Below are positions 16,411 to 25,962 of a DNA stretch of 64,000 bases, piece after piece. The stretch lies in assembly GCF_004122035.1 (NCBI RefSeq), contig NZ_SAXA01000015.1, forward strand, positions 1 through 64,000. The letters are read 5' to 3'. Position 1 is the stretch's first letter. Each line of letters begins with the position of its first letter. The position numbers were made by a program, and so were the translations under genes. This DNA comes from Ancylomarina salipaludis. Lineage in GTDB: Bacteria > Bacteroidota > Bacteroidia > Bacteroidales > Marinifilaceae. The notes under the pieces were generated by a model. It worked only from the letters and a program-made list of their open reading frames with translations, was not told where the DNA came from and did no database searches.

Positions 16411-18237
16411 ATGAATAAAGTAAATTTATCAGAAAAACAAGCTGGCATTGTGCATTTAGAGCATGGTTCTTTTTTAGTCCTCGCTAGTGCAGGCAGCGGT
16501 AAAACTAGGGTTTTAACTGAAAGGGTTAAAAGATTATCAGAATCTAATCAAGGTAAAATCTTAGCTATTACTTTTACAAATAAAGCTGCGGCTGAAATTA
16601 AAGAACGTTTAGGTTCTTCTGAAAAAATAAATAAAAACGTATTTGTTGGTACTTTTCATAGTTTTTGTCAATCTATTCTAGAATTGAGATTTAAGTTGTT
16701 GGGATATAAAAAGATGCCACATATTTTTGAGGATGATTCAGATAGAATTGAACTCATAAAAGAAGCGATAGAATCAATTCCATATTTCAAAGAAATTTAT
16801 GATGATTTAGATACTAAACAGAAGAATCAATATACATATAACGCTTTACAATTTATTTCAACTGTTAAACGTGAATTAATTTCACCAGATGAGCTTGTTG
16901 AAGGATCAAAGGATGAAGAGCTTAAATATCTTTATAAAAACTATCAAGACATATTAAAATCAAATAATGCAATTGATTTTGATGATATTATAAAGCTCGT
17001 ATATGACTTATTTACAAATAATGATGCGGTTGCTAATTTATACAGGAAGGCTTATTCCTTTATCTGCATTGATGAGTGTCAAGATCTAAATAAACTCCAA
17101 TACTTTCTATTAAAAGCATTGTGCGGAAGTATGATTCAAAATGTGATGATGGTAGGAGATCCTAACCAATCGATATATGGTTTTAATGGTTCAGCATCAA
17201 CATTCATGCAGGAAGATTTTATAAATGACTTTAGTGCTCAGGAAATAGTTCTTGATGAGAATTATAGATGTTCTAAAACAATAATTGAAGCATCAAATCA
17301 ATTAATGGACTTAGATGTTGAGGCAGTTAACTATGTAATTGAAGGAGTTTTCCAAATACAAGCTTTAGATACAGATCAAGATGAAGCAATTTATGTTGCA
17401 AATAAAATTAAAGAGCTTGTAAATCTTCAAAAACATTCAGACATCGAAGGTGAAATTACTTATGAAAGAATCTCAATCTTAGCTAGAAATAAATTTGTTT
17501 TTAAAAATATTGAAGGGATGTTGCTTTCAGAAGAAATACCATTTTATTATAAATCTGGAAATTCAGGCATTAAATTTACTTCATCCTCAATGAAGATTTT
17601 TGATTTGTTCTTTAGAATCAAAATAAATCCATTAGATCGCTTACATCAAAAGAAGTTAGAAGATTACATAAAGGTTAGGGATGTTAATGACATTGAAGAA
17701 CTTCAAAAATCTATTTATCCAATTTCTTTAAGAATTAAAAAACTGGTAGATGAGATTAGTATGGAAAACATCCATCTAAAGATTGAAGAGTTAAGAATTA
17801 TATTCAATGAAGAGTTTTTTGATGATGATGAAAGAAAGCTAACATTAGATGAGTTGGATGATTTTAATACTCAGCTTATCCAATATAAAAAGCAAAATAT
17901 AAAAACAAGTCTAGAAGGCTTTAAAGCTGCAATAGCTTTAGGGATTACAAAAAACAATAATATAAAAGAAACTGGTGTTTGCTTGAGTACCGTTCATACG
18001 ATGAAAGGACAAGAGAGTGAAATTGTATTTCTGATAGGAATGGATGATGGAACTTTCCCTGATTACAGAGCAATAAATAAAGGAGGAGAAGAATTAAATC
18101 AAGAGAAGAATAATACATATGTTGCTTTTACTCGAGCGAAAAGATTTCTATTTGTGAGCTATCCTAAAAAACGAATGATGCCATGGGGTGACTACAAACA
18201 ACGTGAAATATCTCGATTTTTAAGTCCGTTAATTTAG
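16411..18237 (+). CDS. UvrD/Rep-type helicase, GajB-like, 608 aa
   Basis: SF1A helicase with motif I ASAGSGKT (residues 25-32), Ia TFTNKAAAEI, II DECQD (221-225), and III GDPNQSIYGFNG. Motif IV is ENYRCSKTI, V is STVHTMKGQESEIV, and VI is VAFTRAKR. With the OLD nuclease four bases upstream it matches the Gabija pair, in which GajB senses or processes DNA ends and joins the GajA assembly. At 608 aa it is longer than the best-known GajB (about 494 aa). It starts four bases before hsdR, so all are probably one transcript. A general repair helicase is less likely in this context. Confidence 0.86.
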   Translation: MNKVNLSEKQAGIVHLEHGSFLVLASAGSGKTRVLTERVKRLSESNQGKILAITFTNKAAAEIKERLGSSEKINKNVFVGTFHSFCQSILELRFKLLGYKKMPHIFEDDSDRIELIKEAIESIPYFKEIYDDLDTKQKNQYTYNALQFISTVKRELISPDELVEGSKDEELKYLYKNYQDILKSNNAIDFDDIIKLVYDLFTNNDAVANLYRKAYSFICIDECQDLNKLQYFLLKALCGSMIQNVMMVGDPNQSIYGFNGSASTFMQEDFINDFSAQEIVLDENYRCSKTIIEASNQLMDLDVEAVNYVIEGVFQIQALDTDQDEAIYVANKIKELVNLQKHSDIEGEITYERISILARNKFVFKNIEGMLLSEEIPFYYKSGNSGIKFTSSSMKIFDLFFRIKINPLDRLHQKKLEDYIKVRDVNDIEELQKSIYPISLRIKKLVDEISMENIHLKIEELRIIFNEEFFDDDERKLTLDELDDFNTQLIQYKKQNIKTSLEGFKAAIALGITKNNNIKETGVCLSTVHTMKGQESEIVFLIGMDDGTFPDYRAINKGGEELNQEKNNTYVAFTRAKRFLFVSYPKKRMMPWGDYKQREISRFLSPLI

Positions 18238-18241
18238 TTCT

Positions 18242-21200
18242 ATGAAATTCACCGAAGCAAAACTAGAAGAAGCATTTATTCAGTTATTAGGCGAACAGGA
18301 TATTTCACATGTATCTGGTAAAGATATTATTCGTAAGCCAGAAGAAGTTCTGCTAAAAGATGATTTGCGAAGCTTTTTGAAGAGTCAGTACAAAAGTGCT
18401 GATTTAACAGATACTGAAGTGGAGCTTATTATTCGTCAGCTCGAATCTTATCCTTCATCCGATTTGTATGAATCTAATAAAGCTATCATGAAATTGATAG
18501 CCGATGGTTTTGTTTTTAAACGTGAAGCTCCCAAAGTTAAAGATTTGTGGATATATTTAATTGATTATCCAAGTAAGCAGTTACATGCTAAAGCAAGTCA
18601 GAATGACGATATTCAATTGGCAGCTGATTCTAAAGCAGATTATACTTTAAATACTGATAATAATATTTATAAAATTATCACTCAACTTGAGATTGAAGGC
18701 TACGAAAAACGAATACCTGATGGTATATTATATATCAATGGTATTCCTGTTGTGGTTTTTGAGTTCAAATCAGCTATACGAGAAAGTGCAACCATCTACA
18801 ATGCTTACGAGCAATTAACGATTCGTTACCAACGTGATATTCCTGAACTGTTCAAATACAATGCTTTTTGTGTGATATCTGATGGGGTTAATAATAAGTC
18901 TGGTTCCTTTTTTGCACCTTACGATTTCTATTATGCCTGGCGAAAAATTACGGGATATGAGGAAGAAGTAGATGGTATCGATTCCATGTATTCATTAATA
19001 CAAGGGATGTTTGATCACGATAGATTACGTGATATCATACGTAATTTCATTTACATACCCGATGCTTCCAAAAAGGATGAGAAGATTGTTTGTCGTTACC
19101 CTCAATATTACGCAGCTAATAAGTTATTTTGGAGCATTAAACTTCATCTACGCCCACAGGGCGATGGTAAGGGAGGAACCTACTTTGGAGCCACAGGCTG
19201 TGGTAAAAGTTTCACGATGCTGTTCTTGTCTCGTTTATTAATGAAAAGTGTGGATTTTTCAAGTCCTACCATAGTACTGATTACAGATCGTACCGATTTG
19301 GACGATCAGTTGGCTAGAACTTTTACGAATGCCAAAGGATATATAGGTGATAACACTATAGTTAGTGTTGAGAGCCGTAAAGATTTAAGAGAGCTATTGC
19401 AAGGCAGAAATAGCGGAGGTGTATTCCTAACCACCATTCATAAGTTTACAGAGGATATCGAACTTCTAACCGAAAGAACCAATGTGATTTGTATTTCGGA
19501 TGAAGCCCATCGTTCTCAAACCAATTTAGACCAGAAAGTAATCGTTGATGAAGAAAAAGGTACGGTTACAAAAACCTATGGTTTTGCTAAATACCTTCAC
19601 GATTCTTTACCCAATGCCACCTATGTAGGATTCACAGGTACGCCTATTGATGCCACTTTAGATGTTTTTGGTCAGATTGAGGATTCTTATACCATGACAG
19701 AATCGGTAAAGGACGAAATCACCAAGAGAATTGTTTATGAAGGTCGTGCAGCTAAGGTGCTGTTAAAAAATCAGGAACTTAAGAAGATAGAAGAATATTA
19801 CAAGCAATGCGAAGAGGAAGGGGCAAATGAACATCAGGTTGAAGAGAGTAAAAAAGCCACAACCAATATGAATGTTATCCTTGGTGATCCTGATCGTTTA
19901 AAGGCGGTAGCTAAAGATTTTGTTGATCATTACGAAAAAAGAATAAACGAAGGCTCTACAGTAAAGGGTAAGGCCATGTTTGTGTGCAGTTCTCGTCCTA
20001 TTGCCTATGATTTATATAAAGAGATTATCACTCTTCGTCCTGAATGGGCAGAAGTAAAAGCATGTGACGATGCTTATGAATTATCTGATAAAGAAAAGAA
20101 AGAGATATTGCCTATAGAGCGTATTAAAATGATCATGACCCGAGGCAAGGATGATGAGAAGTTGCTCTATGATATGTTGGGTACAAAAGATGACAGGAAA
20201 AAGCTCGATACTCAATTTAAAAACGAGAAATCGAATTTTAAAATAGCTATTGTAGTAGATATGTGGTTAACCGGGTTTGATGTACCATTCTTAGATACCA
20301 TGTATATCGACAAGCCGATTCAATTGCATAATCTGATTCAGACCATATCAAGAGTTAACCGTAATTATCCTGGAAAAGAAAAAGGATTGGTGATCGATTA
20401 TATTGGTATAAAGAGTGCCATGAATAAGGCTCTTAAAAAATACACTGGAGGAGGAGGAACCAGTATCGAAGATGTTCGACAGTCGATTGATACTGTAAAA
20501 GATCAGTTGGATTTATTAAGACGCTTATTTCACAAGTTTGACAATGCTGATTACTTCACTGATGATTCTTTACGTCAACTCAATTGTCTAAGAAATGCAG
20601 CTGAGTTTCTTCAATTGACCAAAGAGCTTGAGAACCGCTTTATGAATCTGGTAAAACGATTAAAAGCGGCTTACGATATTTGCTGTGGTAGCGATGAATT
20701 TAATCAATATGAAAGAGATGTCATTCACTTTTATTTAGCAGTTCGCTCTATCGTGTTTAAGCTAACCAAGGGAGATGCACCTGATACTGCTCAGATGAAT
20801 ATTAAGGTGCGTGAAATGATTAAAGAAGCAATTGAAAGTGATGGTGTTGAGGAGATATATAAACTGGGTGATACAAAAGAAACCAATATCGACATCTTTG
20901 ATGAAGACTACCTGGCTAAAATTGATAAAATAAAGTTACCCAATACTAAAATTAAACTTTTACAACAGCTGCTGGCTAGAGCCATCGACGAGTTCAAAAA
21001 GGTGAATAAAGCCAAAGGGATCGATTTTTCTAAAAAAATGAAAAAACTGGTCGATGATTACAATGAAAGAAAGGGCGATGTGCTTCAAAGTGATGTTTTG
21101 GAAGATTTTACAGATGAGATTATCGACTTGTATCATCTATTGAAAAAAGAAAAAGAATCCTTTGGAGATATGGGGATCGGCTTCGAAGAAAAAGCTTTCT

Positions 21201-21466
21201 ACGACATATTAAAGATGATTGCTCACAAGTTCGATTTTGATTATCCTGACGAAAAATGTATTGAATTAGCAAAAGAAGTAAAGCTAGTTGTTGATGATAA
21301 AGCTAAATACGTTGATTGGAACCATCGTGATGATATCAAAGCCGAATTAAAAATGGATCTTATTAAATTATTAGCAAAATTTGGTTACCCACCTGTTACT
21401 AAGGATGAAGTATATAAAGAAATCCTAGATCAAGCTGAGAATTTTAAGAAGTATCAGGGGGTGTAG
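18242..21466 (+). CDS. hsdR: Type I restriction endonuclease subunit HsdR, 1074 aa
   Basis: Motor and nuclease subunit that translocates and cuts unmodified DNA. The N-terminal PD-ExK nuclease shows Asp160 and Glu174-x-Lys176 (IPDGILY, then FEFKSA). The SF2 motor has Walker A GATGCGKS at 316-323, DEAH at 420-423 and FTGTP, and the C-terminal helical part binds HsdM. Full length. It is separated from hsdS by the 3.7-kb Gabija-like pair, which is unusual but common in defence islands. Spacing of four bases to the previous gene indicates one operon. Confidence 0.95.
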   Translation: MKFTEAKLEEAFIQLLGEQDISHVSGKDIIRKPEEVLLKDDLRSFLKSQYKSADLTDTEVELIIRQLESYPSSDLYESNKAIMKLIADGFVFKREAPKVKDLWIYLIDYPSKQLHAKASQNDDIQLAADSKADYTLNTDNNIYKIITQLEIEGYEKRIPDGILYINGIPVVVFEFKSAIRESATIYNAYEQLTIRYQRDIPELFKYNAFCVISDGVNNKSGSFFAPYDFYYAWRKITGYEEEVDGIDSMYSLIQGMFDHDRLRDIIRNFIYIPDASKKDEKIVCRYPQYYAANKLFWSIKLHLRPQGDGKGGTYFGATGCGKSFTMLFLSRLLMKSVDFSSPTIVLITDRTDLDDQLARTFTNAKGYIGDNTIVSVESRKDLRELLQGRNSGGVFLTTIHKFTEDIELLTERTNVICISDEAHRSQTNLDQKVIVDEEKGTVTKTYGFAKYLHDSLPNATYVGFTGTPIDATLDVFGQIEDSYTMTESVKDEITKRIVYEGRAAKVLLKNQELKKIEEYYKQCEEEGANEHQVEESKKATTNMNVILGDPDRLKAVAKDFVDHYEKRINEGSTVKGKAMFVCSSRPIAYDLYKEIITLRPEWAEVKACDDAYELSDKEKKEILPIERIKMIMTRGKDDEKLLYDMLGTKDDRKKLDTQFKNEKSNFKIAIVVDMWLTGFDVPFLDTMYIDKPIQLHNLIQTISRVNRNYPGKEKGLVIDYIGIKSAMNKALKKYTGGGGTSIEDVRQSIDTVKDQLDLLRRLFHKFDNADYFTDDSLRQLNCLRNAAEFLQLTKELENRFMNLVKRLKAAYDICCGSDEFNQYERDVIHFYLAVRSIVFKLTKGDAPDTAQMNIKVREMIKEAIESDGVEEIYKLGDTKETNIDIFDEDYLAKIDKIKLPNTKIKLLQQLLARAIDEFKKVNKAKGIDFSKKMKKLVDDYNERKGDVLQSDVLEDFTDEIIDLYHLLKKEKESFGDMGIGFEEKAFYDILKMIAHKFDFDYPDEKCIELAKEVKLVVDDKAKYVDWNHRDDIKAELKMDLIKLLAKFGYPPVTKDEVYKEILDQAENFKKYQGV

Positions 21467-21487
21467 ATCATTATTGAAAATAAATTT

Positions 21488-22102
21488 ATGAATATAAATG
21501 AGCCTTTGTTAAAAACATCACTTGAAGGAGTTTCGAGTTCAATAATATACTTTATGAGTATGCCTTTTAGAATGAGAAGGTATAAAAGAATGAAATTTTT
21601 AATCGATGAATATAAATTACTGTCAGAAACAAAATTCTTAGATACTTATATTCAAAAACAACATTTGTTAGAACTCGAAGCCGAAATCTATTGTTCTAAT
21701 CAAAAAATAAATTTGGAGTATTATCAGTTGAAATCTTATTTGAATTTCTACAATCAGTATGCGCCAGTTATTTCTGATAAACTTTTGAAAAAGGCAATCC
21801 CAAGTATTAGATCATTTAATAATAATACGCTTGAGTTTGAATTACCTAACGGGAAAGCTGCTACCTATATTCTTGGAGCCCCCAAAGTTCTGATTGTAAT
21901 TCTATTTGCTATGGGTGCAGTTGCTCTTATGTTTGGGGTATTGCATGAGAACAAAATAATAGGATTATTAATAGATATTGGAGCTTTGTTTATGTTTTTA
22001 ATGTCAATTGTAGTTGATAGAGCATTTCAGTCAATTTTTAGTGCACAGACAATTATGAGGAGAATAGAATTATACGAGCAACAGCATCAAAAAGGAGATT
22101 AA
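21488..22102 (+). CDS. Small membrane protein of the dual-ATPase module, 204 aa
   Basis: I do not recognise a family. Residues 1-120 are charged and helical, with long runs compatible with a cytoplasmic coiled coil. Two hydrophobic segments at about 132-151 and 157-175, joined by a short loop, make a hairpin that would place both ends in the cytoplasm. It starts 21 bases after hsdR and ends five bases before the first ATPase gene, so it belongs with the ATPase/HNH genes by position. It could be a membrane anchor or an effector that disturbs the membrane. Confidence 0.7.
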   Translation: MNINEPLLKTSLEGVSSSIIYFMSMPFRMRRYKRMKFLIDEYKLLSETKFLDTYIQKQHLLELEAEIYCSNQKINLEYYQLKSYLNFYNQYAPVISDKLLKKAIPSIRSFNNNTLEFELPNGKAATYILGAPKVLIVILFAMGAVALMFGVLHENKIIGLLIDIGALFMFLMSIVVDRAFQSIFSAQTIMRRIELYEQQHQKGD

Positions 22103-22107
22103 AATTG

Positions 22108-23934
22108 ATGGAACTAAAATATATCTGGGTTAAAGAGTTTAATAACATTAAAGAGTTGGGTTTTAATTTTAACCACTCAGGGAATCATTCTTTTTCATAT
22201 GATGGTGAAAATTTTGAAATAAAGGAAAAGCTTAAGGCGATAATTGGTTTTGGGCCTAATATTAAATCAGTTACCGCAATAGCTGGTGAGAATGGAAGTG
22301 GTAAAAGTAGTTTATGTGAAATCATTCTTGAAGCAATTGCTACAATGCAAAATGGTGCATTTAGTTTTAATATACCATTTGAAGGTATAGTATGTATTGA
22401 TAACTACCTTTTCTATCATAAAAATCTAACAATATCTAAAGGAATAATCGAGAAGTCGGGTTATAACATAGTAGAATATAACGAGTCACCTCTGGAGCCA
22501 GAAGAAAAATGGTTTAATGATTTTGCTAAAACAAAATTCATTTATTATTCTAATGTTTTAGATTGGAGGTCTGATCTAAGAAACTCAGGGTTGGAAAATA
22601 TTTCAACACAATATCTTATGTCAGATGTTTTGTGGAGCTATAAAGATGAAGAGTATAATGGATTGTTTCCTTTTTACCGAGAAGACGCCTATCGGATTGC
22701 AAATTTCTATTTGAATTTTCATGAAGATTGTCCATTTACAGGGCCACAAAAAATTAGAATTTCACCAAATTATAGTGGGAATAATAGGTTTCTCAAACTT
22801 GATTACTATACCCATACATTCAAGGGTAAAGAATATCTTGACGAGTATCAGGATTATATACTTACACAAATTTACCAATCTTATTGGTTCAAACATGAAG
22901 ATAGGAGTAATGAGGTTGAATTAAAAGATGAAGAAATAATTGCCTTAACAGATTCGCTTTACCGTTTGAATTTACTAAAAGTCATCTGTCGTGACAAGTT
23001 ACCTGAGGATAGCGAATTAATAAGAAAATATCTTTTTGAAAAAGGAGATGCTGAGGAAATATTTGATAAGGGGAAAGAGATAAAAAATCTATTGGAAATC
23101 TTTAATATACTAATTAATCAAGGGGAGTTTGTTACTAAATTTCGATTATCCAGGTATGCTAGCTCAGAAGAAAGAACCGAATGGAGGCATCACCTTTTAA
23201 ATTTTCTTATTGAAAATAATAATGAAAATAGAACTTTATTAAGAGAATTTATTGCATTGGAAGAAGAAATCTTGAGAGATGATCGTGAAAATTTGATGCG
23301 AATAAATGATTATTTCTTTGATTCAGGCAATAGCTCTGGAGAACACTCCTTTCTTGTTTTATTCGCAAGAATTTTTGAAATATTAAATAGGAAGAAGGAC
23401 TATTCAGATATTGTAGAAGAGTATATAGTTCTTTTAGATGAACCTGAAATAGGTTATCATCCCGCATGGAAAAAAAAGTTGTTAAAATGGTTGCTTAATT
23501 TTTTGAATTCTGATTTCCATGATTATAAATTTCAATTAATCATTACGTCTCATAGTCCATATCTACTTTCAGATTTGCCATCTGAGAATGTGATGTTGCT
23601 TAAGAAAGGAGTAGATTCAAAAACCGAAATTGTTGATTCCTCGACTCGGAAAACTTTTGGCGCTAATATTCATGAATTATTATCTGATTCCTTTTTTCTA
23701 AAGGATGGATTAATTGGTGATTTTGCAATGGACATAATTAATCAATTGATATGTTATTTAAAGGGTAATCAAATTAATGAGCAGGGTAACCTAGAATCCC
23801 AGAAACTTATTGAGATTATTGGTGAGCCAATATTAAGAAACAAGCTTCAGCAAATGCTTAATGACCGACGTTCGATTGATGAGAAAGTAAAATGGCATCA
23901 AGCTGAGATCGAAAAACTGAATAGTAAAAAATAA
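22108..23934 (+). CDS. ABC-type AAA ATPase A of a Septu-like module, 608 aa
   Basis: RecF/SMC-class ATPase. Walker A GENGSGKSS (residues 60-68), a signature-like SSGEHSF, Walker B VLLDEPEIGYHP, and an H-loop THS-type ITSHSPYLLSDLP. The C-terminus has the block TFGANIHELL followed by GLIGDFA, shared with the next protein. The middle (about 120-400) is unassigned and lacks a Rad50 zinc hook. The ATG at 22108 follows a good AAGGAG site (22091-22096); a TTG at 22105 also exists. No nuclease domain is fused, so it probably drives the HNH protein two genes downstream. Confidence 0.85.
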   Translation: MELKYIWVKEFNNIKELGFNFNHSGNHSFSYDGENFEIKEKLKAIIGFGPNIKSVTAIAGENGSGKSSLCEIILEAIATMQNGAFSFNIPFEGIVCIDNYLFYHKNLTISKGIIEKSGYNIVEYNESPLEPEEKWFNDFAKTKFIYYSNVLDWRSDLRNSGLENISTQYLMSDVLWSYKDEEYNGLFPFYREDAYRIANFYLNFHEDCPFTGPQKIRISPNYSGNNRFLKLDYYTHTFKGKEYLDEYQDYILTQIYQSYWFKHEDRSNEVELKDEEIIALTDSLYRLNLLKVICRDKLPEDSELIRKYLFEKGDAEEIFDKGKEIKNLLEIFNILINQGEFVTKFRLSRYASSEERTEWRHHLLNFLIENNNENRTLLREFIALEEEILRDDRENLMRINDYFFDSGNSSGEHSFLVLFARIFEILNRKKDYSDIVEEYIVLLDEPEIGYHPAWKKKLLKWLLNFLNSDFHDYKFQLIITSHSPYLLSDLPSENVMLLKKGVDSKTEIVDSSTRKTFGANIHELLSDSFFLKDGLIGDFAMDIINQLICYLKGNQINEQGNLESQKLIEIIGEPILRNKLQQMLNDRRSIDEKVKWHQAEIEKLNSKK

Positions 23935-23967
23935 TCAGTTTTATTATACCCAAAACAACTAATATTA

Positions 23968-25962
23968 ATGAAAGAGGATTTTAAAATAATTGGAATAAGA
24001 CCATTAGAAGGCTGCAATACAAAATACTTAAAACTATTAAAGGTGAATAAGTATTATAATTTTTATTCTAATTATGAGATATTAGATGATAAGATAATTC
24101 ATAAAAAGGGTGCTTCTAATAACATATTTAACTCTCAAGATAGTAAAAGTCCCAAAATTAATATTTCGGCCATTGTTGGGGCAAATGGTTCTGGAAAGAG
24201 TACAATTTCTGAATTGGTTTTCGTTACGATCTATAATATATCTGTAATAAATAATGTTCTGATAGATAATGATGGAAAGTCTCTAAAATTAGAGGAGAAT
24301 ATAAATGTAGAATTGTGTTATCATAGAGGAAAACAAATTTGTCGATTGACACTTCAAAAAGATAGAATCGAAATCACGAATTATGTGATGTCTGAGAATA
24401 ATGAGTATTGCATTACAAAGCCTATAGGTAATACTCAGTTTTACCTAAATGATTTCTTCTATACTATAGCAATAAATTATTCTCATTACGCATTAAATTC
24501 ACAACATATTGGGAAGTGGGTAGATAAAATTTTCCATAAAAATGATGGTTATCAGACACCAGTTGTTTTAAATCCTATGCGAACTGATGGAAACATTGAT
24601 ATTAATGATGAAAATCATTTAGTTTATTCTAGATTATTAGCTAATATTCTTCGGCCTAGTAATACCAATCTTGATTATCGTCAGATAACAGAGAAACAAA
24701 AAGTGAAAGATCTTCACTTTATTCCGAATTTAGATAAGATTAAATATGTATACAGTTATGAGGATAATAAGAAAAAAAAGATAAACATCTCATTTAGAGA
24801 ATTTTTTGAAAGGAATGGTGTTAGGGAAAAGCGAATATTGGCTATGCTAGCTAAGCATATGGGATTAGATATTAGCAAAAACATCCCATATTCAGGTGCA
24901 GTTAAGAGATATATAATAAAAAAACTTGTTTCTATTGTTCGTACTTATTCTCCCTATGTTGGTTATTTTAATTCTTCAGAAGGACAGTTCTATAAATCGA
25001 AATTTGAAGATTTAATTAGGAAACTAAGTGGTGATAGAAGTCATATTACATTTAAGTTGCGCCAAGCAATTAACTATGTTAATAATGATCTTTTTGAAAA
25101 TTTTCAATATGAAGAGAATGGAGTATATATCATTCCTGTTGAAAAATTAGCTGTTGTTTTAGAGAGACTTTATGGAGACAAGGAAGTAAAGTTGATTGAA
25201 TTTCTTCCTCCAGCATTTTTCAATTATGACATATCTTTAGTGACTGATTCTAATGCCAATTTCACGCCGAGTATGTTTAGTGATTTAAGTTCAGGAGAAA
25301 AGCAATTAATCCATTCTGTAAGCTCTGTCATTTATCATATTGTCAATGTTAATTCTGTGTCTAGAGAAAATGGTTATTTGAAATATAGGGATGTTAACAT
25401 CGTGTTTGATGAGATTGAGCTTTATTATCATCCAAAACTACAAAAGAAGTTGATAAAATATCTTATTGAGAGTTTAAAGAGGCAATCACTGGAATCCATA
25501 TCTGGTATTAATATATGTTTTCTAACTCATTCTCCTTTTATTCTTTCTGATATTCCTGAATCCAATATTCTTTTTTTAAGAGTCATTTCACCAAGTGATA
25601 TTGGGAAAAATGGATTTACAAAAGAGGATGTCGGCTATGCTTTGCCTCAGAAAAGTAAACTGAAAACTTTTGGTGCGAATATCCATACATTATTAGCAGA
25701 TGGTTTTTTTATGGATGAAGGTTTGATTGGAGATTTTGCAAAACAAAAGATAAATGATGTTATCAATTTTGCAAAAAATATTGGAACATATTCTATCAGC
25801 TCTAGATCTGAAGCACAAGAAGTAATAGATCTAATTGGAGAGCCAATAGTAAAAAACAAACTCCACAGTTTACTTAATCAAAAGTATGAGAAGGAAACTG
25901 AATTGCAATATTATAAGAGAAGAATTAACGAAATAGAAGAGAGAGAAAAACAAAAGAAATGA
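23968..25962 (+). CDS. ABC-type AAA ATPase B, paralogue of ATPase A, 664 aa
   Basis: Walker A GANGSGKST (71-79), signature LSSGEKQLIHS, Walker B VFDEIELYYHP and H-loop LTHSPFILSDIP. Its C-terminus repeats the TFGANIHTLL/GLIGDFA block of ATPase A. The two are therefore related by duplication but are clearly diverged, as for obligate heterodimers. Walker B reads DEIE instead of the DEPE of ATPase A. It overlaps the HNH gene by four bases (ATGA), indicating coupled translation with the nuclease. Confidence 0.85.
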   Translation: MKEDFKIIGIRPLEGCNTKYLKLLKVNKYYNFYSNYEILDDKIIHKKGASNNIFNSQDSKSPKINISAIVGANGSGKSTISELVFVTIYNISVINNVLIDNDGKSLKLEENINVELCYHRGKQICRLTLQKDRIEITNYVMSENNEYCITKPIGNTQFYLNDFFYTIAINYSHYALNSQHIGKWVDKIFHKNDGYQTPVVLNPMRTDGNIDINDENHLVYSRLLANILRPSNTNLDYRQITEKQKVKDLHFIPNLDKIKYVYSYEDNKKKKINISFREFFERNGVREKRILAMLAKHMGLDISKNIPYSGAVKRYIIKKLVSIVRTYSPYVGYFNSSEGQFYKSKFEDLIRKLSGDRSHITFKLRQAINYVNNDLFENFQYEENGVYIIPVEKLAVVLERLYGDKEVKLIEFLPPAFFNYDISLVTDSNANFTPSMFSDLSSGEKQLIHSVSSVIYHIVNVNSVSRENGYLKYRDVNIVFDEIELYYHPKLQKKLIKYLIESLKRQSLESISGINICFLTHSPFILSDIPESNILFLRVISPSDIGKNGFTKEDVGYALPQKSKLKTFGANIHTLLADGFFMDEGLIGDFAKQKINDVINFAKNIGTYSISSRSEAQEVIDLIGEPIVKNKLHSLLNQKYEKETELQYYKRRINEIEEREKQKK

